The notes under the pieces are model-generated. The model saw only the letters and a program-made list of their open reading frames with translations, made no database searches and was not told the origin of the DNA. The position numbers were made by a program, and so were the translations under genes. From Taeniopygia guttata (taxonomy: Eukaryota; Chordata; Aves; Passeriformes; Estrildidae), in assembly GCF_048771995.1 (NCBI RefSeq), contig NC_133050.1, forward strand, positions 2,368,501-2,432,500: a DNA stretch of 64,000 bases. Reading direction: 5' to 3'. Below, in pieces: positions 1 through 14,668 of this stretch (position 1 is its first letter; each line of letters begins with the position of its first letter).

Positions 1-4023
<4,023 letters not shown>

Positions 4024-4439
4024 ATGAGGCATCGTCTTACATATTTTCTTTACTTTGTAATTTCTGTTGTAAAATGAATCTTCATAACTGGATTTTCAGC
4101 AGGAAATACTCAACTTGACATTTATCTGCATTCACACTGAATGGACTGACAGGCTTGTTGGAGAGGGGCTTTGGGCAAGGGTCTGGAGTGACAGGACACC
4201 AGGAGTGGTTTCAACCCAACGCAGGGCAGGGCCACATGGGATATTGGGCAGGAATTGTTCCCTGTGAGCGGGGGCAGGCCCTGGCAGAGGATGCCCAGAG
4301 CAGCTGTGGACGGGTCTGAGATCCTCTGCAATTTCCCAGTCTCTGAGCAGATCAGGAGGTGCAGCTGTTTTCACAAGGGAGTGCTCTGGCCCAGCCCCAA
4401 TAGCCTGGGCATTCTCCTCATCTTTACCTGTGAGTTTCA

Positions 4440-7400
4440 CAAGCATTGCCTCCTGAAGATGCCACCTGTCCAATGGGGAATGTTTCCATCTGATCCAGCT
4501 GTTCCTCTTCCTTTTTCAAGTAATTGACCAAACGCCTGTGCAGAAAGAGGCACTTCCTGGAGGAGGCAGTGGGTCAGTGCCAGCCTCTGCTGCAGGAAGG
4601 AAGGCGATGCCAGGCACGGACACAGGCATGGGCACAGGAGGTGATTGCTGTGCCGGGCTCAGCCCTCGGCGGGGCTGTGTGGCAGCAGCTCTTCCCCCAG
4701 GCCCTGCCCTTGCACGGCCCGGCAGCAGCCAAAGCTGGAGGTGCCTGGGCTTCCAGGCCTCTGGAGCTCGTTCACAGCCCCGGGGAATCGGGACTCGTGC
4801 ACCAACAATGTCCCTCCCTCTGCAGCTGCTCCCGCAGCCGGCCCTGAGTGCCCAGAGGCCCCAGGCACAGGAGCAGCCCCGAGCGGGAGCCCTGCTGTGA
4901 GCCCAGGGCCAGAGCCAGCCCTGGCACACAATGGAAACCTTCTCATCTTGGTTTGCTTCTAGATGGGGATGCCCCAAAGGCTTCTCCATTAGCCTGGCGG
5001 TATGACGCTTTGAAGCCCTCTGGGCATCCTGCAGGTATGTTCTCAGTGTCTCATAATCATTGACCATCTGGAAGGAACCAGGTGACAGAAGCTCCTGTGC
5101 CTGTTCAGTTACAGGCGTTTCTGCAGAGAGGATCTCTCCAGCTCCTGGGCTGGATGATGCACACCAACCCAGCTCCCATCACAGGGGTGAGTAGTGTGTC
5201 CCTGCTGAACCCACAGGCTGAGCAATGGTTTTGTGGGGTCCATTCCTGGGAAATGGAACAGCTTTCTGTTAAGATCCTCCAATAGGAAACACCAACCAGA
5301 TGGTAGACAAGAAATCCCAGAAACCATTTGAAGTCATGTGGAAAATGCTGAAGGAAATGGAACAGGCAGGACAAGGTGGGTGCATTTCCCTCAGCCTTCC
5401 CCTGGGACTCAGCAGTTGGGGGCTTTCCCTGCACATCTGGACAGGCCCTGCCCGGCACAGCGGGAAGGGATCCATGGCAGCCTCGCTGCCCCGCTGCTGC
5501 TCTCCTGGCCTGCAGGGCTGTTTCCCAGCCTGGGCTGGCTGCAGCTTCTCCCCAGCTTCTGCAGGAAGGCATTTGGCACCAGCTGACACGGACCCCAAAC
5601 TGCACCATGGGCCATGCACACCCTGAAATCCCCTGAAGTTTCCCTGTCTCTGAGCACATCAGGAGGCACAGCTGTTTGCAAGGGAGCGCTACTCACTCGG
5701 GCATGCTCTGGCCCAGTCCCAACAGCTTGTGCCTTTTCCTGATCCATATCAATGACTTTGACAAGCATTGCCTCCTGAAGATGCGCCCTCCCCTAAGGGA
5801 TACAGCCTCACCTGCTCCAGCTGTGCCTTTCCCTTTCTTCCAAAGTAGATGGAGAAGCTGTGCTGAAGGCAGTGTTTCCCAGAGGAAGCAGAGATTCTGT
5901 GCCAGCCTCTGCTGCTGGAAGGGAGGCGATGCCAGGCACAGTCACAGGAGGTAATTGCTGTGCCTCTGGGCCTGAGCCCTGCTGAGCCTTGAGCTGCCCT
6001 CTCTGCTGCTTGGCAGCGTGGGCACAGCCCGGACAAGGCTGGCACAGCCCAGAGGAATTATTATGCCCGGGGCACTCCGGTACTGAGCAGTCCTGCTGGG
6101 GTCCCTCTGTGGGAGACACGTCCCGAGCTCTGGAAGTGACTGCACGGGGTGCCCATGGTGGGGAAAGGGCAGAGGGGGAGAGCAAGGCTCCAGAGTGTCC
6201 TGAGAGGGCCTGGCTATGTGCCATTGGGCTGAGGGATTTGTCCCAGCAGTAAGAGGGCAGGAGGGACAGGGGGAGGCAGGGATACCTGTGGAACTGCCTG
6301 CTGCAGTTTTCCCCTGGGCTTTAGGGAGGGTTTCCTCTGTGGGAAGAAGAGAACCCCCAGGGCCCCAGGCTGCTCCAGCTGCCCATCCATGGATGTTGCC
6401 AGGGCCTGCAAAGAGCATGGACAGTGACCAGGAGCAAGCCCTGAGCTCCCCAGGCCCTGTGCTCCTTTGGCCTTTTCCATTCACATCTGGATCCCAAGGC
6501 CTTACCCAACCCCCTTGCAAGTACTCAGATCCTAAAGGCAGAAGGGGACCACAGCACACCAAGGAAATGGTTCTGATCTGTGCTCACTTCTAGATTTGGA
6601 TGGCAACTTGGATTATTATGAAGCCGTGGTGGAAAATGGCTTGAAGTTCTTGGAGGATGTTGGAGGCAAGTTTTCAATATGCCTTTCCTGAGACAAAAAT
6701 CAGAGTCAGTGTGACAAGAGCTCACCCATCTTCCACTTCCCTTAACATCATCCCAGGGTTGAAGGAATCTGGAAGCCTCGCCCTGCTCCCTTTCTGGAGC
6801 CCTGAGTGATCCCACAGGATCACTGTCAGTGGGAGGAAGGAGCATTTAGCTGTCAGTTTTATTCCTGTGTGCAATGCCAGAGTGTCCTTCCGTGTGCTCT
6901 GTGCAGCCCCGGAGAAGAGCAGAGAGGGAAGGGGCCGAACCCAGGGCTGTGTCCTGGGGCTGAGCCTTGGGTGCAGCCTGAGGATCTCCTACATTGTCAC
7001 AGGAGCTGTTCTGTCCTGCCTTTCTTTGCAGATAACCCTGCTGGTGAAAGTGATCTGGCTTCCCAACCCACGTTCAGGATGGAGGCTCTGGGAGATGCTG
7101 AGGGTAGGTCAAGGCCTTTCCCCCTGCGAGAGCTGCCAGCTCAGAGCCCAAAGCTCGGCCAGGGGGGCATCGCTGCAGGTGCCAGGACAGAACCATGCAC
7201 GGGTGTGCCCTCGCCCTGGGTCATCCCCTTATGACTTCTGCCCAGGCTTGGCAGGTGCTTGAAGGAGGGAGGGCCATGGCCCAGTCCCAAAACCCAGATG
7301 TTTTTCTGGTCCTTAACCATGATTTGAATAGCATTGCCTCCTGAAGATGCCACCTCCCTCAATGGCGGATGGTTCCATCTGATCCAGCTGTCTCTTTTCC

Positions 7401-7810
7401 TTTCTCAAGAAATGGACCAAACATCTCTGCAGAAGGAGGCACATCCCGGAGGAAGCAGTGGCTCAGTGCCAACCTCTGCTGCAGGAAGGAAGGCGATGCC
7501 AGGCACGGCCACAGGCACAGGAGGTGATTGCTGTGCCGGGCTCAGCCCTCAGCGGGGCTGTGTGGCAGCAGCTCTTCCCCCAGGCCCTGCCCTTGCACGG
7601 CCCAGCAGCAGCCAAAGCTGGAGGTGCCTCGGCTTCCAGGCCTCTGGAGCTCGTTCACAGCCCCGGGGAATCGGGACTCGTGCACCAACAATGTCCCTCC
7701 CTCTGCAGCTGCTCCCGCAGCCGGCCCTGAGTGCCCAGAGGCCCCAGGCACAGGAGCAGCCCCGAGCGGGAGCCCTGCTGTGAGCCCAGGGCCAGAGCCA
7801 GCCCTGGCTC
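4440..7810 (+). repeat. Three tandem copies of an intron-exon unit
   Basis: Segments at about 4310-4925, 5640-5960 and 7325-7810 are copies of one unit. Each has a pyrimidine-rich acceptor, an exon carrying a SVPASAAGR-like core, and a shared 3' flank. The first and third are nearly identical through their 3' flanks, including the CAACAATGTCCCTCCCTCTG stretch. The second is more diverged and lacks the long 3' flank. This is exon duplication inside the membrane-protein gene described next. Confidence 0.75.
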
Positions 7811-9077
7811 CCGACTGGGCCGGGGCTGCACTGGGTCCTGACAGGGCCTGGCTCTGTCCCCTGGGGCTGGGGGAGCTGTCGCGGGGCAGGGAGGGCCAGG
7901 GCTGGCAGGGGCTGCTCAGGGACGGGTTTGGTCCCTGTCCCTCCAAGCAGAGACGGCCCAAGCAGCTGTGCTGGCCCCGGGCTCTCCTGCCGGCCTGCTG
8001 GGCTTTGTTGGGTGGCACAGCCTGTGCCAAGGGGTGGCAAGGTGCCTGCAGGCCCCAGCTCTGGGGCAAACAGAGAACGTCCTGGCCGCATCCACCGTGC
8101 TGCCAGCTCAGCAGTGCAGCACAGCGCGGGCTCACGCTCCCCATTGCTCCCACAGATGCTGCCGGCCCCACAACACCTGTTCCCGATGCCCAGAACAGCC
8201 TCAGAAGTGGTTGCTATTGGGAAACACACTGTTTGATACAGTTAATTGCAGGTCTGCTTTTTTTGGAGCTTTCCTTCATGTTCACCTGTGTTGGAATCTG
8301 GTGTTACTGCAAGAGAAAACGGTGAGTGTTTTCATCATCTTTCCCTCAAACAGTTTATTTTAAAAGTCTAATGTAGATGGGAAACATTTCCAGTCAGGCT
8401 GCAGTGGAGCTGTGGCCAGTCCATGGCTGTCCAAAGAACTCGGCTGAAGGTTCTGCTGTGCCCAGTGCTTTCCTTGGCCCCTTCATTGCTGGGCCTTGTC
8501 CTGGGGCCCCGCTGGGGCTGCAGCCAGTGCTGGCTCCCACTGAGGCTGCCTGGCCACGAGCAGCCCCAGGGGCACAGGACAGAGGCACAGCAAGGTGGGG
8601 AGGAGAAAGAGCGGGGACGAGATCGCCCCTGAAAGGCAGAGGCGCTCTGGGGCCCGCTCCTGGCCAGGGAGCCTGCCCAGAGCCGTCCCCTGCTCGCCGG
8701 GGCCTTGAGGGGCAGCTGTCCAGCTGGGCCAAGGTGTGCCAGCCGCTCCAGCCGTGCTGGGGAGCCCTGCCAGCTCTGGGCCCTGCTGTGCAGGAGGCTC
8801 CCTGTGTGCCACTGGCAGCTGGGGCCTCAGCCACTCCTCTCTCCACAGCAGCGCCTCTGCAGCTTCACAAGACCAGATGACTTCAGCCATGCAGATCTGT
8901 TCCTGTCATCAGCCTTCCCCAAGCCAGTTTCCAACATGCCTTCCGCAGCTGCATTACCCACTTACTGCTGGGGACATGCTGCCACCACCCATAACAGAAC
9001 CCTCTGTCCCCAAAGGTGCTGGCCCTGGTGTCCAGCCAGGACAGGAGGTGCAGCCCTCCTGCCAGGGTAGGGCCTGA
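4521..9077 (+). CDS. Unrecognised multi-exon single-pass membrane protein (5' end missing)
   Basis: I do not recognise this gene. Ten exons join without a stop: 4521-4640, 4963-5034, 5115-5186, 5286-5375, 5849-5950, 6594-6665, 7032-7103, 7410-7523, 8156-8321 and 8849-9077 (TGA at 9075). The first eight are all phase 1-1, with lengths of 120, 72, 72, 90, 102, 72, 72 and 114 bases. All borders are AG/GT except a GC donor at 6666. Four 24-residue modules alternate with three homologous longer ones (SVPASAAGRKAMPGT core). Exon 9 has one membrane span (LIQLIAGLLFLELSFMF) followed by the basic stop-transfer KRKR. Exon 10 is a tail of about 75 residues, rich in Ser, Pro and Gln, with QLHYPL and PPPITEP. 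AATAAA follows at 9356. At least 368 residues are visible. No start codon or signal-peptide exon was found, so the 5' end is lost or lies among unread sequence. The topology (extracellular modules, cytoplasmic tail) is inferred. Confidence 0.6.
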
Positions 9078-9355
9078 CTCCAGCAGCATCTTTGGGCTTC
9101 AGCTCTGGTCCCTGGGTGCTCCCACCAGCACTGGCAGAGCTGCTTGTCTGGGCACAGCCAGTGCTGGGCAGGCAGCAGCTGGGCTTCGGGCACCTGAGAC
9201 CAGCAGCTACTGTGTTTAGTTTTCATTTTGCAGGATTTAGGAATATTTTTCATAGAAAATTCTCCAAATATTTAGTCCCTTTTCCCACAACAGTTCTATA
9301 TTTTTCAAAGTAGTTTTAGTATTCAGAAAAACTTAGAATATTTTCACACTTTTAG

Positions 9356-9361
9356 AATAAA
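9356..9361 (+). promoter_or_regulatory. Candidate polyadenylation signal
   Basis: AATAAA lies 279 bases after the stop codon of the membrane-protein gene, in an AT-rich stretch. It could end that transcript, though the hexamer is common in AT-rich DNA. Confidence 0.4.
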
Positions 9362-10869
9362 AATATAAAATGCATTGAATTGCTAGTCTATGCTCTACTA
9401 AAAACTAAGTCACTCTATGACTCACAGCCTGCTTCAGAGGCTCTTTTCCCACAGGAGACTTGTGCCTAATCACAACAACTAACCTAAAACCTTTTCCCTG
9501 ATGTTTTCTGGGATTCCTGACAAGCTCACCTCTCAGTCTTCAGAGGCAAACCTTGAGCACAGCAGGAATCTTTTCAAGTCACCATCTTTCTTTGCTTCTG
9601 CACAAAGTGCCTCAGTCATAGAGCAGGGGCTTTGCTCAGCTTCCTGCCGCCCTGCTCCCCCCAAGGCTGTCCTGAGCCCTCTGCTGCAGCTGCTGTGCTG
9701 CCATGGAGCTGCTGTAAAACACAACAGCTCTGCCACACGCGCTCAGCAGGACTGGAGAAGCTTTCTGGCCTTGCTTACATTAGGCTGGTGGCTTCTCTAA
9801 ACACAAGTTGAGCTTTTGAACGCTATGTCTCACCTGGCACAGGAACTGATGCTGCCTTTCTCATGGAGGCTAAACTCCCATGGGCTTTAAAAGTTTTCTG
9901 GCCAGCATAAGGCCTGGAAAACCATTTAATGCAGCAATTTAGTATTGAAAATGGCCCAGTCTATGTATCAAAGTAGCTTGTTTAAATGCTGGAGCCCACC
10001 AGAGCATCCCTCCAGGGCATATCTTTCTCTCCCCCACCTCTGCCTCCATGACTGCCAAACTGCACCTTTGAGAGTTCTCTTCTCCAGAAGCTGAATGGCA
10101 CCTTTTTATTTGGGGGAGGAAAAAAAAAAAGGAAATGTTCTATGCTACTATCATCATCATCACAATAATGAGCTGCAAATTAGTTAATGACATCAACAAC
10201 TCAGACTGTGGACTTAGTTCTCAGAGTGCAGCACTGGCTTTACTATCCCTTGAAACTGCAGATGTGCTACAGTCTTTAAAATCCGTTTTCATGCTTACCT
10301 AATTTGGAGTCAAGCACAGCTCTGTGAGAGCTTTAGGGGTTGGGCCTACCCTGGCACTCTCGAGGTGTCTGGAGTGACCTGCCCAAGCCATCTGCCACCT
10401 GAAGAGCAAAGCAGGGTATGGAAAAGCACAGGCTGCAGAACAGCTCGAACTGCAGGGAGCCCATTCCTGTCAGGAGTAACACGACCATCCCACCTTAGCA
10501 CTGGGTTTTGTGAGAAACAACTGCACACTTTAAAAGTTTTAAAACGTTTATTAGACATTTACAAAAACATAAGAGAAGGACTCATAAGGAAGAACAGGCC
10601 TGGGAAGACCCCCTGCCCCATGGCTGCTACCTGCCAGGTGGCTGCCTCATCTTCAAGATTGATGCTTCGCCTTTTACATTCCTGGAGGGTGCATCAGCCA
10701 CCCCTGGGCCCTCCCAAAGTCTGTCAGTCAACCCTTCTTTGCCGTTTATTGGTGGAATTTATTTCTTGTAGCTGTGTTTGAAGGTCAGGTGTTGTCACGC
10801 CGCGTCCCCCCAGCAACAAGCTTTTCCATTCCTACTCTCCCATGCAAGGGGTATATGTCGATACCTATT
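9362..10869. other. No gene recognised
   Basis: There is no exon chain here. A short A-run lies near 10120 and an inverted AATAAA-like site near 10545, so a worn minus-strand LTR is possible around 10330-10790, but I cannot define its ends. Confidence 0.3.
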
Positions 10870-11263
10870 GTGGTGGACCCCCACTGCAGGGAATGACGTG
10901 CATTGACTCCATGTTTGCAGAAGGCTGAACAAAAGCTTTATTAAGCTGTCCTATATTACACTATACTAAAAACTATATTACTGCTATACTGAAGAGAAAC
11001 CCGTGACCCTTAGAGACAGTCCAACACTGTCTAGAGTGGCTCCAGTTGGTCAAATGAAATCAAAACACCATCACCAGAGTCCAATGAAGAAATCCCTCTT
11101 TGGTAAACAATCTCCATAACACATTCCACATGTGCCAAACATCAGATGCAGCAAATGGAGATAATTGTTTTTCTTCTTTCTCTGAGCTTTCTCACAGCCT
11201 TCCCCAGGATGTTCCTGGGAAAGCCTGTGTCTCTCACTGTTCAAAGGATATGTGAATACCACA
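10870..11263 (-). mobile_element. Solo LTR (copy of the LTR at 53.8 kb)
   Basis: Read on the minus strand this begins TGTGGTATTCACATATCC and contains AATAAA (the plus strand reads CTTTATTAAGC near 10940). It matches 53775-54145 along most of its length, including shared blocks for CCATAACACATTCCACATGTG-like sequence and the CTGAGCTTT region. The 3' boundary is approximate. No internal retroviral sequence flanks it. Confidence 0.6.
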
Positions 11264-11446
11264 CACGCCTTCTTTCTACCTGTCTAGACAGCCCAGGCTG
11301 TCTGGTGGGAACAATAGGGAGTGGGGGGTGAGATGTATGATTATAATTTACTCCAATGAAATATTGTTGTATTGAATCAAGGCAAATATGATTTGGCATG
11401 TATAATATTTAGTTTTTACACAATACACATACCAGCACTGTAAGCT

Positions 11447-11475
11447 GCCCCCCCCCCCACACACACACACACACA
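11447..11475 (+). repeat. C-run plus (CA)n microsatellite
   Basis: A run of about eleven C bases is followed directly by about eight CA units. Confidence 0.9.
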
Positions 11476-12008
11476 TATTTGTTTACACCAGAGCCAGGTT
11501 TTTTTTGGACAATGCCTCATTTACAATTAATACATGTGGCTAGTCTGGAGATGGGCTGTCCCAAAAGGAGATACTGGAACACCTGGGAGCTGATCATCCC
11601 GGTAGCGACTCAAGATTGGGATCGCTGGAGTCCTCCGGGCTGATGCATCTGAATGCCACGGTTCCCATAACCTCATCAGGAAAAATTGTCCACACCTGGA
11701 CCTGGATTGTTCAACCCCAGCTCAGAGAAAAGAACTTTATGAATATGTGGGACTCTGAATAGAGAGAAAAGGCAGGTGACTGAAATCCTGGCCTCGGGCA
11801 GAAAATTTCCTATAAGAACTGCAGGGTCCGGGAGGGTGGTGTGTGTGTCCAGGGGAACCTCTGCCAAGAGGCTCCTTCCTGTCACGCACCCAGTGCCGAA
11901 CCTGGGCTCAGCGCTGTCCTTTTCCTTTTGGCCTGCTCAGAGAGAATTCAATCCTGAATAACTTTTTATTGTTTCATTTTAAATTTGGCTGGACTAATTT
12001 TCATTTAT

Positions 12009-12026
12009 AAAAGGGGGAAGGGGACT
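12009..12026 (+). other. Possible polypurine tract beside an LTR start
   Basis: A 16-base purine run (AAAAGGGGGAAGGGGA) is followed after one C by TGTGGGGAGAAC. This resembles the end of a retroviral interior meeting a 3' LTR. No coding remnant or LTR end could be assigned, so this is tentative. Confidence 0.25.
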
Positions 12027-12484
12027 GTGGGGAGAACGGAGAACATCTAAACAACAAATCACAATAACATAACTCTACATCAATAAAGCTTCTCTTAAGA
12101 TACACACAATATTCATCCCTTAATTGCAAGAGCCAATCATCTCATATTCTACCTATTACAGTTTGGATGGAAACCAGAAGTAATACCTTGCAAAAGGAAA
12201 AGAGGGTACAAAGGTCCCTGCAGTCCCCTGGCCTGGTACCTCAGCCAGTGGGGAAAGGAAGAGGGCAGCATGTGGCCAGGAGTTTAAATAGAGGCTGTGT
12301 CCTCCAAAACTTTGAGAGAGAAAAGCCCAGCAGCAGATGTCCCCATGGACTCTCTCCCTTTATTCAAACAAAGCTGCAGGGCTCCTCTGGCTCCTTTATG
12401 GACACTGGCTTTTCACAGCCTGGTTTGTATGCACACCTGTTTCCTTGTATCAGAATATCACCAGCCTGCAGTGACTCCCTGCCA

Positions 12485-12690
12485 CTCTGGTCTGCAGGAG
12501 AAATGGAGCTGATTTCCATTAAGGCCCTCCCAGAGGGAAGGAAGAACAGACCCAGAGGAGACAAGCAACCCCTGCAGACATCCAAACTTCTGCACCAGAT
12601 GCCGAGTGAGTCGCAGAGGGGGCGTAGTGGGTGCATTTCCCTCAGCCTTCTCCTGAGACTCAGCAGCCGGGGGCTTGCACTGCACATGTG
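12485..12690 (+). pseudogene. Stray copy of one exon of the 4.5-9.1 kb gene
   Basis: This segment aligns by eye to 5225-5430, which holds the exon at 5286-5375 and its flanking intron. The downstream intron start (GGGTGCATTTCCCTCAGCCT) is almost identical in both. The exon part stays open here, but the donor has changed from GGTGGGTG to a GGGCGTAG form. No sister exons surround it, so it looks like a lone duplicated piece. Confidence 0.6.
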
Positions 12691-12996
12691 TGTTGGATAA
12701 TCTACCAAGTTTAATTTTTTTTCATTTCTCTAGTCAGGCTTGGTTTGCCTTTGCCTTGGGGAAAGGAATTCTAATGGGTTTTTTAAGGGATGTTACACCA
12801 CTCAAGGGAAATGAGCTTAACATCTCAATAAACTGGGAATAACCCAAAAGGTACCCAAAAACCATAATGACCATGGAGAAAAATCTACGATCATCATCCG
12901 CAAACATCAAGGAATGTCAACCCCGGACACTGCCCCCTGGCATAGTTGGAGACACCTGGACTGGAAAAGCCTGAGAAGGAAATCAAGGAGTATGGC

Positions 12997-14380
12997 TGTC
13001 ATGGTTTGACACTGGCACACAATGCCAGTGCCCCCATGAAAATGCAACCTCTCAATTGAATGCTGCGAAATGCAATCGAGAACAGAGCAAAGCAGGCCCA
13101 AGCTTAATAACAAGGAAAAAAACTTTATTAAGCTACTACTACTATACTACTATAAAAGAAAAAAAAAGATAAAAACACCACACAAAATTCAAAATGAAAA
13201 CCTTCCAAAGTATTCCTCCTCTCACCACCCAACCCCAACAAACCACAGTGAGACACAACCTGGACTCCAATCAGGTGTCCACCCTCCAGACAATCGATAC
13301 TCAGTTCATCAAGGAAGAGAGGAGCCCCTCCTGTGCCACAGACCCGCCCAGGAAACACAGCTGCCACATCCTGTGCTTCCATGTCACACATAGCACCACC
13401 CAGAGAAAGAGTTTGCCATGGTGGCCCTCTCCTTTCCATGCACAGTGCTCTCACCACCAATGCATGGATGGACAGACTGCTTTTAGGATTTTTCCTTTCA
13501 AGGATGCCCTGCCAAGAGGGGAAAAAACAACAGTTCAGTTTTTTATTTTTGGGACCACAATTCCCCCAGTTTCCCCCTGGGGCTGAGGGTCCAAGAACAG
13601 AGATCTTCTCTTCTTCTCTGAAGACAGGGGACACCACCACAAACTTCCCTAACTTTTCTTTGTTTGTTCAACTTCTGTCTTTTCCCAGCTGAAGCATGGT
13701 CTCTTTGGCTCACCAGCATCCTCCTAAAATACAGTCTCTCTTGGAGGAGAAGATCAGTTCAGTCTGTGGCTACCAAGAAAAAGTCCAGCAAAAAGCCACT
13801 CCATCATCTCCTCCCACCTAAAATTTCTCCTTCCAACATCCCAGGGTCCAAGCTGTCTCTCTTCCTCTCTTTCAAACCGAGGAGGAGAAAAATTTCACAA
13901 AGCTTTCATTTCTCAGGAAGGGTTAAAAGTCCCGACTCCCAGAGACGGCTCGCTGCCCAGGCTCCCGCTCCCACAGGCAGCTGGACACCTTGCGGCCCCC
14001 CCCAGCTCTTCTTCCCCGCGGTGAACTGCTGGCAAAACCACCGCTGTCTCTTTCTCTCTCTCTTGAGAAAGAGAGACTCTGGGGGGAAACGGAGACATCC
14101 CAGATTTTCTCCACCCTTCCATCTGCAGGGGGTTCCCAGGCCCCTCCACCCTTTGGCCTACCTCAGTCAGGCCAGGGGCCTTCCCCTCCCCCGCCCAGCC
14201 ACGGATGGGCAGGGGAGAGTCCTGCACTGCACGCTGACCGGAACCAAAGAGAGCGGGTTCTCCTGGGAATTCTGCTTTTAACCCCTCTGTGCTCTCAGAG
14301 GCGTGTCCACCTTCAATTGGTCATATCCAAATTGACCTCTTTCTTTTGAGAAAATTCATTTTCCGTGTCAAACCACGACA
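12997..14380 (-). mobile_element. Solo ERVL-type LTR, about 1.38 kb
   Basis: The termini are inverted: TGTCATGGTTTGACA on the left and TGTCAAACCACGACA on the right, giving TGT...ACA on the minus strand. In that sense a GCTTAATAAAG polyadenylation signal lies close to the 3' end (13120-13140). These termini are typical of ERVL-type LTRs in songbirds, from general knowledge. Five-base flanks (ATGGC and GCAGA) are not a clean target duplication. Confidence 0.65.
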
Positions 14381-14384
14381 GCAG

Positions 14385-14668
14385 AGTACCAGGAGACTGT
14401 GAAGAGAGCACCAGGACTCAATGTCACTGGAGCCCCAGGCACACCTGATGCTGGCCACAGCTGTGCCTGCTGCAAGCTCCCATAGCTGCTGCCTTCCCCC
14501 TCCCTGTTGACAGCTCTGTCCCTCCAGCCCTCAGACACTGCCCACCACCTTCTTTTTCCCCCCATCTCATCCCTTCCCCTTCCCTTCCATTAATAAACAG
14601 TTTGGTTTCTACCCCTTACCCTCATCTCTGTGGAGCTGAAGCGGCCCAAATCCCGGGCCCTGGGACAC
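14385..14668 (+). repeat. Copy of the MROH last-exon tail and 3' UTR
   Basis: From GAGTACCAGGAGAC onward this is nearly identical to 23333-23640. It covers the last 35 codons of the MROH gene, its TAG, the UTR and the AATAAA site. The match starts within a few bases of the LTR edge at 14380. It continues past the point where the provirus is inserted at 23643, so it shows what the sequence there may have been before insertion. Confidence 0.8.

Noticed and set aside
4825-4902. A further exon beginning CTGCTCCCGCAGCC, also present near 7709
   Set aside because: A CAG acceptor is present, but the nearest GT gives a phase-0 end that does not fit the next phase-1 exon. It may be intronic.
14373-14384. 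Reading the AACCACGA match at 14371 and 23317 as true homology extending into the LTR
   Set aside because: The match is only about eight bases and coincides with the standard LTR terminus, so chance is the simpler explanation.
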